A stretch of DNA of 64,000 bases, taken from the NCBI RefSeq assembly GCF_020080045.1, contig NZ_CP083451.1, forward strand, positions 1-64,000, read 5' to 3'. Source of the stretch: Comamonas odontotermitis. GTDB taxonomy: Bacteria > Pseudomonadota > Gammaproteobacteria > Burkholderiales > Burkholderiaceae_C. Shown here one piece after another: positions 12,599 to 20,357 of this stretch. Below the pieces are notes generated by a model. That model had not been told where the DNA came from and ran no database searches. It saw only the letters and a program-made list of their open reading frames with translations. A program made the translations under genes and the position numbers. Each line of letters starts with the position of its first letter. The stretch's first letter is position 1.

Positions 12599-14932
12599 TC
12601 AACGGCTGGTGTGCTTTTCTACAGCTGCCGCCGTGTGGATGCAATGCGCGGCAAACGCCCATAGCTGCGCAGCCTGCTGCAGCACGCTTTGTGGCTGATC
12701 GCTCTCCTGATGGCCGCTGTCCGGGTTGAGCAGCAGCAACGCAGGCGCGCTGCTGCTGGAATGGCGACGGATATTGGCCAGCAGCTTGGCGGGTTCCCAG
12801 TAAGGCACCCGGTCGTCCTTGAGACCCGCTGTGCACAACACCGGCGGATACGCGGCATCACGCACATTCTCGTAGGGGGAAATAGCTGCCATCGCGTCGT
12901 AGGCATCCGGGTCTGCAAGCGGGTCGCCCCAATCGGGACGCAACAGCGGCACCAGCGGGTGGCCCGCATCGCTCATGGTGTTGAGCATATCGACAAATGG
13001 CACCTGCGCGATGACACCTGCCCACAGGTCAGGCCGCATATTCGCCGCGCCGCATACCAGCAAGCCGCCTGCCGACACGCCATGGCTCACCGTCTGCGCT
13101 GGCGTGCTGTAACCCATGCGCTGCAGGTGCTGTGCGCAGGCCAGAAAATCGCTCATCGAGTTGCGCTTGTGCTCGCGGCAACCGCCCTGGTACCAGTCAT
13201 AGCCCTTTTCCGAGCCGCCACGCACATGGGCAATCGCATAGCAGTAACCGGCATCCACCCAGGCCAGCGCCGGCAGTGAAAACGCCGGCTCATAGGCAAT
13301 GCCATATGCGCCATAGCCGGTGAGCAGCAAAGGCAATGGCTGTAGCTGGCCTCCTGCCAGATCCTTGCGGGAAAGCACGGTGATGGGCACTCGTTCACCA
13401 TCATCAGCAACCGCGTGCATACGCTCGATCAGGTAGCGGTCCGAATCCAGCCCGCTATAGCTCTCGCGCTCCACCTCGGTGATCTGTCCGTCGCTCAGAC
13501 GCACATTCAGCCAGCGCGGCGGCTGTGCCAGCGTCTGGTGGGAAATGCGTACATGCGTGGCATCCCAAGGCTGCGCCAGCGGCATCTCCAGCACGTACGA
13601 AGGCTCGCTGAATGCAATCACCGTCTCGTGGCCGTCGGGCCGCAGCAGCACGAGGCGATGCAGGCCATCCACGCGCTCCAGCCGCGCCAGGACAGACGCA
13701 AAAGGCTGCATTGCAATGATGGGGACACCAAGGCGGTGCGGCACCAGTGGCTCAACCGCTGCCGATGCGTGCAGGCCCTCGCCCGGCTTGCCGACAACCT
13801 CCATGCGCAGGATCTGCCGGTCGATTGCGCCATCCACATTGGTCAGCGCAATCAGGCAGCCATTCCACTCGTTGATTTCGTACCGAATGCCGCGTTCACG
13901 CTCACGCAACGTGCGTGGCGAATCGCACTCTGCCCCAGCTGCGATCAGGCGCACCTCACTCGTGTCAGGTCCGAACAGAGTCACCGCCACATAGCCATTG
14001 GCCGCTGTGCGCGCCACCTTCATGAACAAGGCTGGGTCGTGCTCTTCATGCACCAACTCGGCCACGCCACCAGTCACGGGCGTGCGATAGAGGCGCGAGG
14101 GGCGGCTATGAGCATCACGCCAGATCCAGAAAACGTTCTGCGACGACGGTGAAAACACCAGGCCGCCATATCCAAATGCATCCTCCGGTACGAGTTCCTG
14201 GGTTGCACCCGTCTGCGTATCGAGCAAGCAGATGCGATGACGATCATTGCCGATCACGTCCTCGGCCCAGATGAAATAGCGCTCATCCGGGCTGGCCTGG
14301 TGCTCGGCAGCCCGGTAATAGGCGTGGCCTGCGGCTCGTTCGGCCTCGTCCACCAGCGCCTCAACCCGTCCATCGGCATGGCGGCGTACAAACCGCTTGT
14401 GTCCCGGTGTCGCACTGGGCTCCACGCCATAGGTCCAGCCCGCAGGGGGCGATGCGGATGCGACTGCGGGCGCATGCACAACACTGCGCGCATAAGCCAT
14501 CATTGCCTTGTAGAAGTCCTGTGCAGGTGCTGCCAGCGGCTGCAATAGCTGCTGCGTATAGTCGCGTTCGGCTTGCAGGTGCTGGCGCAAGCGCGGCGGC
14601 AGGTTCTCCATGGTGCGCGTGCCCACGGCAGGCACAAACTTCATCCAGGCAAACTCGTCGTTGCGGGTGCGCCCCAGTTGCTCGATCACATGGTCCTCAC
14701 GCGGAGCCTGAGGCGCTGCCAGAGCAGGCCAGCCTATAGTGAACCGGCTTGCCTCGGCGCGGTTGGCGGTCAAAGAAGATTTCTCGGCAGGAAGCGGTGT
14801 GGAAGGGGACACGGGCAAGGCGGTCTCAGCAATAGGTTGAAAGATCAGCAAAGCGCTGCCGCAGGAAATCACGGCGCGATCTGGCGAAACAGGGCCGTCT
14901 ATTGTTGTAATGCCAGGTATTCCCAGCTTCAT
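12599..14932 (-). CDS. S9 family oligopeptidase (prolyl oligopeptidase / oligopeptidase B type)
   Basis: Serine peptidase with an N-terminal beta-propeller that restricts access to short peptides and a C-terminal alpha/beta-hydrolase domain. The nucleophile is Ser620 in HGVSAGG, the acid lies in GLKDDRVPYWEP and the His in DSGHQES. The nucleophile motif has Val where GGSxGG or GRSxGG is usual. Homology to oligopeptidase B is convincing from about residue 65 (REDHVIEQLGRTRNDEFAW). The start is uncertain: the ATG at 14932 is used, and the frame is open to 15046. No signal peptide is evident. It converges on the siderophore MFS gene and may belong to that locus, for example for processing a peptide siderophore; that role is inference. 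Confidence 0.85.
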   Translation of the reverse strand: MKLGIPGITTIDGPVSPDRAVISCGSALLIFQPIAETALPVSPSTPLPAEKSSLTANRAEASRFTIGWPALAAPQAPREDHVIEQLGRTRNDEFAWMKFVPAVGTRTMENLPPRLRQHLQAERDYTQQLLQPLAAPAQDFYKAMMAYARSVVHAPAVASASPPAGWTYGVEPSATPGHKRFVRRHADGRVEALVDEAERAAGHAYYRAAEHQASPDERYFIWAEDVIGNDRHRICLLDTQTGATQELVPEDAFGYGGLVFSPSSQNVFWIWRDAHSRPSRLYRTPVTGGVAELVHEEHDPALFMKVARTAANGYVAVTLFGPDTSEVRLIAAGAECDSPRTLRERERGIRYEINEWNGCLIALTNVDGAIDRQILRMEVVGKPGEGLHASAAVEPLVPHRLGVPIIAMQPFASVLARLERVDGLHRLVLLRPDGHETVIAFSEPSYVLEMPLAQPWDATHVRISHQTLAQPPRWLNVRLSDGQITEVERESYSGLDSDRYLIERMHAVADDGERVPITVLSRKDLAGGQLQPLPLLLTGYGAYGIAYEPAFSLPALAWVDAGYCYAIAHVRGGSEKGYDWYQGGCREHKRNSMSDFLACAQHLQRMGYSTPAQTVSHGVSAGGLLVCGAANMRPDLWAGVIAQVPFVDMLNTMSDAGHPLVPLLRPDWGDPLADPDAYDAMAAISPYENVRDAAYPPVLCTAGLKDDRVPYWEPAKLLANIRRHSSSSAPALLLLNPDSGHQESDQPQSVLQQAAQLWAFAAHCIHTAAAVEKHTSR

Positions 14933-15010
14933 ATGGGGCCAATTGCGTGAGATGCGCAGCACCCATGGCGCCGCGACCAATGCGCAAGCACAGCGTTTTA
15001 GAATGAACCG

Positions 15011-15802
15011 ATGCCAAGCGCACTTCCTCCTGCCGTTTTCCACCAACTCTCACTGGCGCGCAGCGTGCTGGACGCGGGGCTGGGAAGCGCCATCGTCAGC
15101 ATGCATGTTTTTGGATCGGCTGTGGATACGGGTCTGCAACCTTCCAGCGATCTGGACTTGCTGGTGACCGTGGATGAGGCACCGAGCGAAAGCCAGCGCA
15201 GCGCTGTTCTGACGCAGCTCCTCACGGTTTCTGCGCCCCCTGGGACGTCGGTCATTCTTCGTCCTCTGGAAGTCACCGTACTGAGTCTCGCCCATTTGAA
15301 GCCCTGGCGCTATCCTGCTCGCCGCGAATTGCAGTTTGGCGAATGGCTCCGCCATGACCTGCTTGGCGGTGTGTTCGAAGCGCCGATGCCGGACCCGGAT
15401 CTGGCGATCCTGATCACCAAGGTTCGAGACAGCAGCATTGCTCTGTATGGGCCTGAAGCCTCCGCGCTCCTTCCACCTGTACCACAGGCCGACCTTGAGC
15501 GAGCCCTTCTGGACACTGTCGGGCAGTGGAACCAGCCCGAGGACTGGGCAGGGGACGAACGAAACATTGTTCTCGCACTCGCCCGCTGCTGGCACACAGC
15601 GTGGACGGGCCGGATCTGCTCGAAGCAGGAAGCGGCCACCTGGGTACTTGAACGCGTGGACGACCGCCACAAAGCGATCGTCGCAAATGCCCGTGCTGCC
15701 TACCTCGGGTTGGAGCAGGACACTTTGCCCACCCAGCCCGAAGCCGTGCAGGCATTCGTGCGTGATGCTCGCACAGAAGTGGAGCAAAAGCTGGCTGGCT
15801 GA
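15011..15802 (+). CDS. AadA-family aminoglycoside 3''-nucleotidyltransferase
   Basis: AadA enzymes adenylylate streptomycin and spectinomycin. The 263-residue product aligns along its length with AadA1. The nucleotidyltransferase site is GSAVD (35-39) followed by SDLDLL (46-51, Asp47 and Asp49). WRYPARRELQFGEWLRHD and NQPEDWAGDERNIVL are close to the AadA1 equivalents. No integron integrase, attC-like site or transposase is nearby and composition matches the neighbours, so this looks like a resident chromosomal gene. A TAGAAT -10 at 14999-15004 puts the transcript start at about the ATG, and no ribosome-binding site is visible, so the mRNA may be leaderless. Whether it confers resistance is unknown. 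Confidence 0.9.
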   Translation: MPSALPPAVFHQLSLARSVLDAGLGSAIVSMHVFGSAVDTGLQPSSDLDLLVTVDEAPSESQRSAVLTQLLTVSAPPGTSVILRPLEVTVLSLAHLKPWRYPARRELQFGEWLRHDLLGGVFEAPMPDPDLAILITKVRDSSIALYGPEASALLPPVPQADLERALLDTVGQWNQPEDWAGDERNIVLALARCWHTAWTGRICSKQEAATWVLERVDDRHKAIVANARAAYLGLEQDTLPTQPEAVQAFVRDARTEVEQKLAG

Positions 15803-15879
15803 ACGGCGAATCACCTGGCAGCTCCACTCGCGGTCGATACTGGCCGCTAGTCGAATAATGACCGCTTTGGCCTCTTGCA

Positions 15880-16716
15880 ATGCACAACGACGAAGGAGTG
15901 CACGCCTTGGAGAGCGACGATGATCTGCTGCACCTTGAGGAGCGCCTCTCGGCACTCCCCGATCCCAGGCGCCACGGGTATGTTGATGCCCAGGGAGTGC
16001 GCATCTGGTTCGCCGTCTTTGGCTCAGGCCCGCCTGTTGTCCTGCTGCATGGCGGCATGGGCAACAGCACCAACTGGGCGTGTCTGATCCCCGAGCTGGT
16101 CGACCATGGATACTGCGCCATCACCATTGACAGCCGTGCCCAGGGCCGCAGCTTCTGGGACGGCAAGCCATTGCACTACACGGACATGGCGGCGGACGTT
16201 CGGCAAGTACTCGACCATCTCCACATATCCAGAGCCGCCATCGTTGGCTGGAGCGATGGCGCTGACACCGGGCTGGTGTTGGCCGAAACGTCCCCCGAAC
16301 GGGTACATGCCCTCTTCTTCTTTGCATGCAATGTGGACGCTTCCGGAACCAAGCCGTTCGAGATGACGCCGCGCATCAAGCGTGTATTGCAACACCACCG
16401 CAAGCAATATGCCGCGTTGTCGCCAACACCCGACAACTTCGACGAGGTCTTTGAAGCAGTTCAACGCATGCAGTCGAGCGAGCCGAATTACCTGGCGGCT
16501 CAGCTTGCACGGATGGATGTACCGACCACGGTATGCCACGCTGAGAATGATGAATTCATCTTTCGTGAGCACCTGGCGTATCTGGCAGACACCCTGGGCA
16601 ATGCCAGGTTCGTTCTCTTGCCTGGTGTTGGGCACTTTGCTCCCTGGCAACAGCCTGCCCTGTTCAACACCGCCGTCATCGCATTTCTGAAGCGCCTGCA
16701 TACGCCCACCGAATGA
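15880..16716 (+). CDS. Alpha/beta hydrolase
   Basis: A 278-residue alpha/beta-fold hydrolase. It shows the oxyanion segment LHGGMG (56-61), the nucleophile elbow GWSDG with Ser125, a likely acid at Asp224 (ENDEF) and the catalytic His252 in GVGHFAPW. The substrate is not recognisable; esters or lactones are typical of the family. The start at 15880 follows GCAATGCACAACG with a weak ribosome-binding site. It lies 77 bp after the AadA-type gene on the same strand, but nothing suggests a functional link. Confidence 0.85.
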   Translation: MHNDEGVHALESDDDLLHLEERLSALPDPRRHGYVDAQGVRIWFAVFGSGPPVVLLHGGMGNSTNWACLIPELVDHGYCAITIDSRAQGRSFWDGKPLHYTDMAADVRQVLDHLHISRAAIVGWSDGADTGLVLAETSPERVHALFFFACNVDASGTKPFEMTPRIKRVLQHHRKQYAALSPTPDNFDEVFEAVQRMQSSEPNYLAAQLARMDVPTTVCHAENDEFIFREHLAYLADTLGNARFVLLPGVGHFAPWQQPALFNTAVIAFLKRLHTPTE

Positions 16717-16840
16717 ACGGCACCATGAACCGATTCGTGCAGCCCTGCCGACAGCACTCCAGCCGCTGTCAACTCCGCATCACCCGTACGAAGGGTGCGT
16801 GCGCTACGCTTCATACCTTCTCTTGATCCCTCCTCCTTGT

Positions 16841-17137
16841 ATGCCTTACATCATCGAAACCTTTGACAAGCCCAACAGCCTTTCCCTGCGTAAAGAGAAT
16901 CGGGATGCACACCTCGAATTTCTCGATGAGCACAAGGCAGCGCTGATCGCATGCGGCGCCAAGCTGAATGACGATGGCACCGACCAAGGCGGCGGCCTGT
17001 ATATCGTCGCCGTGGAAAGCGCCGAGGAGGCGCGTGCCTTCATCGAGCAAGACCCTTTTTTCAAGATCGGGCTGTTTGGAGACATCAAGATCACCCGCTG
17101 GCGAAAGGCCTATGTCGATGGCGTGTGCAAGCTCTGA
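16841..17137 (+). CDS. YciI-like protein
   Basis: A 98-residue protein of the YciI/ferredoxin-like dimeric alpha-beta fold, with the typical MPYIIETFDKP start, a His-containing HLEFLDEHKAAL helix and the VESAEEARAFIEQDPFFKIGLF segment. YciI proteins are small cytoplasmic proteins, some with weak hydrolase activity, and the cellular role is mostly unknown. The ATG at 16841 is preferred over an in-frame ATG at 16799 because it gives the family N-terminus. Confidence 0.85.
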   Translation: MPYIIETFDKPNSLSLRKENRDAHLEFLDEHKAALIACGAKLNDDGTDQGGGLYIVAVESAEEARAFIEQDPFFKIGLFGDIKITRWRKAYVDGVCKL

Positions 17138-17229
17138 AAAGAGTCCTCCAGCTGCATTGCATTGATGGTCGCCCTCTCGTGCTTTCGCTTATGCGACAGC
17201 CAACGGTGGCGATAGTGGTTTGTCCTGAG

Positions 17230-17302
17230 TTGTGTGCGGAACATGCGTTCTACAATGGGCGCATACAGGTTCAGATTTGAAGACCATCTGTAAGATGGCT
17301 TC
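17230..17302 (+). promoter_or_regulatory. Promoter and leader hairpin of the glycerol-type operon (candidate GlpP target)
   Basis: TACAAT at 17251-17256 is a plausible -10; TTGTGT at 17230-17235 is a poorly spaced (15 bp) -35. A strong hairpin follows at 17279-17302: GAAG and CCATCT pair with AGATGG and CTTC around a GTA loop, with one bulged A. It has no T-run after it. The operon ends with a GlpP-type RNA-binding regulator, so this is the obvious candidate target, by analogy with the Bacillus glpD leader. Confidence 0.5.
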
Positions 17303-17352
17303 GTCGCGCCTTATGGGTTTGTATCGGCCTCTTGCAGCACATCAAGGAGGCA

Positions 17353-18792
17353 ATGATGCAAACCAGCGCTATAAAAATTCGTGGTGTCCAGGATGTCATA
17401 TCCTTTATCGACGGACGCCAGGGAATCAAAGGTCGGGCGGGCGTTATCTGGTGGCTCGCGCTTGGCGGCCTGTTTCTCGATGCATTTTCCAATTCTGCAC
17501 TCAGCGTAGGCCTCGGGCCGATGACGCGCGACCAGCAGCTGACCCCTGCTGAAGTTGCATGGATGACATCGCTTGCTTCATGGGTGTCGATCGCCTTCAA
17601 TCCCATTGGCGGCTGGATGGCCGACCGCTGGGGCCGCATGCGCCCTCTCATCATCGCCAAGGTGCTCGCCGTCATCGGCGCGCTGCTGGTCACGTTTGCG
17701 CCCGACTATTCCACCATTCTGTTTGGCCGCTTCTTTGTAGGTGCAGCGTATGGCATTGATTTCGCCATTGCCATGGCCGTGCTGGCAGAGTTCACACCGG
17801 CACGGTTCAAGAGCCGCCTGAACGTATGGCAAGGCATGTGGTACATGGCCGTCTGTACCAACCTGGTGCTTGCGCTGTGGTTCAACTCCTGGGGCGTGGG
17901 CGATTCGCTGTGGCGTTACTCGGTTGCAGCCACCGCTGTATTCGGCTGCCTCATCCTGGTGCTGCAGCTTTGCCTGTTGATTGAAAGTCCGACCTGGCTG
18001 GCGCGCAAGGAACGCCTCGAAGATGCAGCGCGCTCAATGACACGCATCTATGCCCAGTCATTTGTTGCCGCCCCGGTTTCCGAACGCCTGCCGGTCATCA
18101 ACCAAGCCAAGCGAGGGCTTGCGAATGTGCTGCTGATTTTCCGCGGCATCTATCTGCCACGCACCATTCTCGCGGCCACGGTGCAGATTGGCCAGTCGAT
18201 CCAGTACTTTGCGGTGGGCTGGTATCTCCCGCTGATCAGCGCGTCGCTGTTTGGCAAGGATTTTCAGCAAGCCACGCTTGGCGCGCTGGTATTCAACGTC
18301 TTCGGCATCGTGGGCGGCTTTCTTTCACCCACGATCGGCCGCATTCTGGGATTGAGACGTGCCTCTGCCATTGGGTTTGCACTGGTCTTTTTGATGCTTC
18401 TGGTGCTAGGCCTCTTCAACGGAAAGATGCCAATCTGGGCAGCAGTAGCGGTACCGTCGCTGTTCATTCTTTTCCACTCCGGCGGTCCCGGCGCCAATGG
18501 AAAAAGCCTCTCGACGCTGTCTTTCCGCAGCGAATTGCGTGCGGGGGCGAACGGTGTCATTGGTGCGCTGGGTGCCATGGGCGCAGCCCTGGGGCTGCTC
18601 GTGTTCCCGCTGTTCCGCCAGCAGTATGGCCTGGAGACCACCTTCCTGATTCTGTCGGTGGTGCCGCTGGTTGCAAGCCTCATCTGCTTCACCATCAAAT
18701 GGGATCCGACGCGCAGTGCCGTCAACCCGGACAACGAGCCGGACGCCCCCCAGTTTGAAGCCGATGCCGTCAAGGTGGTGGCAGCGCGATAG
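17353..18792 (+). CDS. MFS transporter of the glycerol-type operon
   Basis: A 479-residue, roughly 12-segment inner-membrane permease of the sugar/metabolite:H+ symporter group. The MFS loop motif is at GGWMADRWGRMRPL, with a long central loop after ESPTWLARKERLEDA. It is the first gene of an operon that continues with the kinase, the dehydrogenase, a flavoprotein and GlpP, so it probably imports a polyol or a glycerol derivative in place of GlpF or GlpT. AAGGAGG at 17344-17350 lies only 2 bp before the ATG at 17353 and 5 bp before the next ATG at 17356, which may be the true start. Confidence 0.87.
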   Translation: MMQTSAIKIRGVQDVISFIDGRQGIKGRAGVIWWLALGGLFLDAFSNSALSVGLGPMTRDQQLTPAEVAWMTSLASWVSIAFNPIGGWMADRWGRMRPLIIAKVLAVIGALLVTFAPDYSTILFGRFFVGAAYGIDFAIAMAVLAEFTPARFKSRLNVWQGMWYMAVCTNLVLALWFNSWGVGDSLWRYSVAATAVFGCLILVLQLCLLIESPTWLARKERLEDAARSMTRIYAQSFVAAPVSERLPVINQAKRGLANVLLIFRGIYLPRTILAATVQIGQSIQYFAVGWYLPLISASLFGKDFQQATLGALVFNVFGIVGGFLSPTIGRILGLRRASAIGFALVFLMLLVLGLFNGKMPIWAAVAVPSLFILFHSGGPGANGKSLSTLSFRSELRAGANGVIGALGAMGAALGLLVFPLFRQQYGLETTFLILSVVPLVASLICFTIKWDPTRSAVNPDNEPDAPQFEADAVKVVAAR

Positions 18793-18815
18793 CCGACAAG
18801 AAGAGGAGACAGGCA

Positions 18816-20357
18816 ATGGCCGACAACGACGTTATTTTGTCCATCGATGAAGGCACTTCAGGCACGCGCGCAGCTTTGGTGGGAAGAGACGGCCTCGTCT
18901 TCGGCCAAGACTACATTCCGCTGGATGTGTCGTGCCCGCGTCCGGGAACCGTTGAGCAAGACGCAGATGTTTTGCTGGAGAAGACGCTGCTGGTGTGCCG
19001 CAGGGTGATTGCACAAGCACAGGCGAGCGGAAAGCACATCGTCGCCATGGCCATTGCCAACCAGCGCTGCTCGGCGGTGCTGTGGGATACCTTGACCGGC
19101 AGGTCCCTCGCTCCCGTCATGGTCTGGCAGGATTCAAGGCACCGGGAAGAGCTGGCAGCCCTGTCCTCCCGCTGGGATTCGACCCTGGTGCAGTATGCGG
19201 GGCGGCCTGCGGGTGTCCGCTCGCCCTATCTGTGGGCCCGGCACAAGCTGCGAGAGGTACCGGAGATTGCGCAGGCCTACCGTGAAAAGCGCCTGGCCTT
19301 TGGAACCATCGATACCTGGTTGCTATGGCACCTTTCGAAGTCACGCGAACTGGTCACAACGCCGACGAACGTGACCTCGGGAAACGCATACGTCCTTCGG
19401 GAACACCGGTATCTGGATTCGTGGCTGGATGCGCTGGAGTTTCCGCAAGAGCTACTGCCCAGACTCCGGGAAGACGCCGACGATTTTGGCATCACCCGGC
19501 ATGAGCTTCTGGGTATCGAAGTGCCCATTCTTGCCTGTGCAGGCGACCAGCATGCTGCAGCCATCGGCCTGGGCTGCCTGGAGCGCGGACAGGCCATGTG
19601 CGTGCATGGCACAGGCAGTTTCGTAGACGTTCTGACGGGTGTTGATCTGGCACCGCACGATGGCGCCCATGAGAGTTCCCTCACGATGACCGCCCGAAGA
19701 ACCCACGGGCTGTCCCGCTTTGCCATCGAAACCTATGTGCCCACCACAGGCTCGGCCCTGAACTGGATATGCGAAAAGCTGGAATGGTTCAGTGATCCCA
19801 AGCAGATCAGTGAACTCGCCAGCGGCGCAACCACCTCTCCAGACCTGCTGTTCGTGCCCGCGCTGACGGGGCTTCGCATCCCCTCGATGGAGCCCGCAGC
19901 GCGGGCATCGGTACTCGGAATATCGATGGCTACCTCCAAGGCGGAGCTCGCAAAGGCCATTCTGGAAGGCATCGCGCATTCGGTAACCTCCTGCATGGAT
20001 GCCAACCAGCAAGCGTCTGGCACTCGCGTATCGGAGCTGCTGGTCGGAGGCGGTTTGGCTGGCAGCTCCACCTTGTTGCAGATACAGGCCGACCTGATGG
20101 GCATGCCTGTGCGCCGTCTGGCCGAAACCGATAAGGCAAGCCTCAGAGGAATTGCCTTCCTGGCTGGGGGCTCCGGCCTGCTGTGGGATTCGCTGGAAGA
20201 GGCCTGCGCTACCTTGAAGACAGACGCTGTCTTCGAGCCGCAGATGGGCGAGGACGAGCGTGCACACCGGCGGGCGATATGGCACGCACGCGTGGCCGAC
20301 GAACTGGCCCACGCAAGAAAGTACACACGTCTTGAATCAACGGAGAAAGCAGCATGA
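18816..20357 (+). CDS. FGGY-family carbohydrate kinase, glycerol kinase-like
   Basis: ATP-dependent kinase of the FGGY family (513 residues). Features resembling glycerol kinase are the phosphate loop IDEGTSGTRAALV near the N-terminus, AIANQRCSAVLWD, GTIDTWLLWHL, the AGDQHAAAIG motif and GLAGSSTLLQIQADLMGMPV near the C-terminus. The first glycine-loop motif differs from the DQGTTSSR of true GlpK, so the substrate could be another short polyol. Given the next gene, phosphorylation of glycerol to glycerol 3-phosphate is the simplest reading. It lies 23 bp after the transporter gene and overlaps the next start (ATGA). Confidence 0.87.
   Translation: MADNDVILSIDEGTSGTRAALVGRDGLVFGQDYIPLDVSCPRPGTVEQDADVLLEKTLLVCRRVIAQAQASGKHIVAMAIANQRCSAVLWDTLTGRSLAPVMVWQDSRHREELAALSSRWDSTLVQYAGRPAGVRSPYLWARHKLREVPEIAQAYREKRLAFGTIDTWLLWHLSKSRELVTTPTNVTSGNAYVLREHRYLDSWLDALEFPQELLPRLREDADDFGITRHELLGIEVPILACAGDQHAAAIGLGCLERGQAMCVHGTGSFVDVLTGVDLAPHDGAHESSLTMTARRTHGLSRFAIETYVPTTGSALNWICEKLEWFSDPKQISELASGATTSPDLLFVPALTGLRIPSMEPAARASVLGISMATSKAELAKAILEGIAHSVTSCMDANQQASGTRVSELLVGGGLAGSSTLLQIQADLMGMPVRRLAETDKASLRGIAFLAGGSGLLWDSLEEACATLKTDAVFEPQMGEDERAHRRAIWHARVADELAHARKYTRLESTEKAA

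Noticed and set aside
15011..15802. Integron cassette origin of the AadA-type gene
   Set aside because: No integrase, attC-like site or transposase is visible around it.
16799..16840. Longer YciI-like protein from an upstream ATG
   Set aside because: The extra residues are not part of the family and the family start is at 16841.
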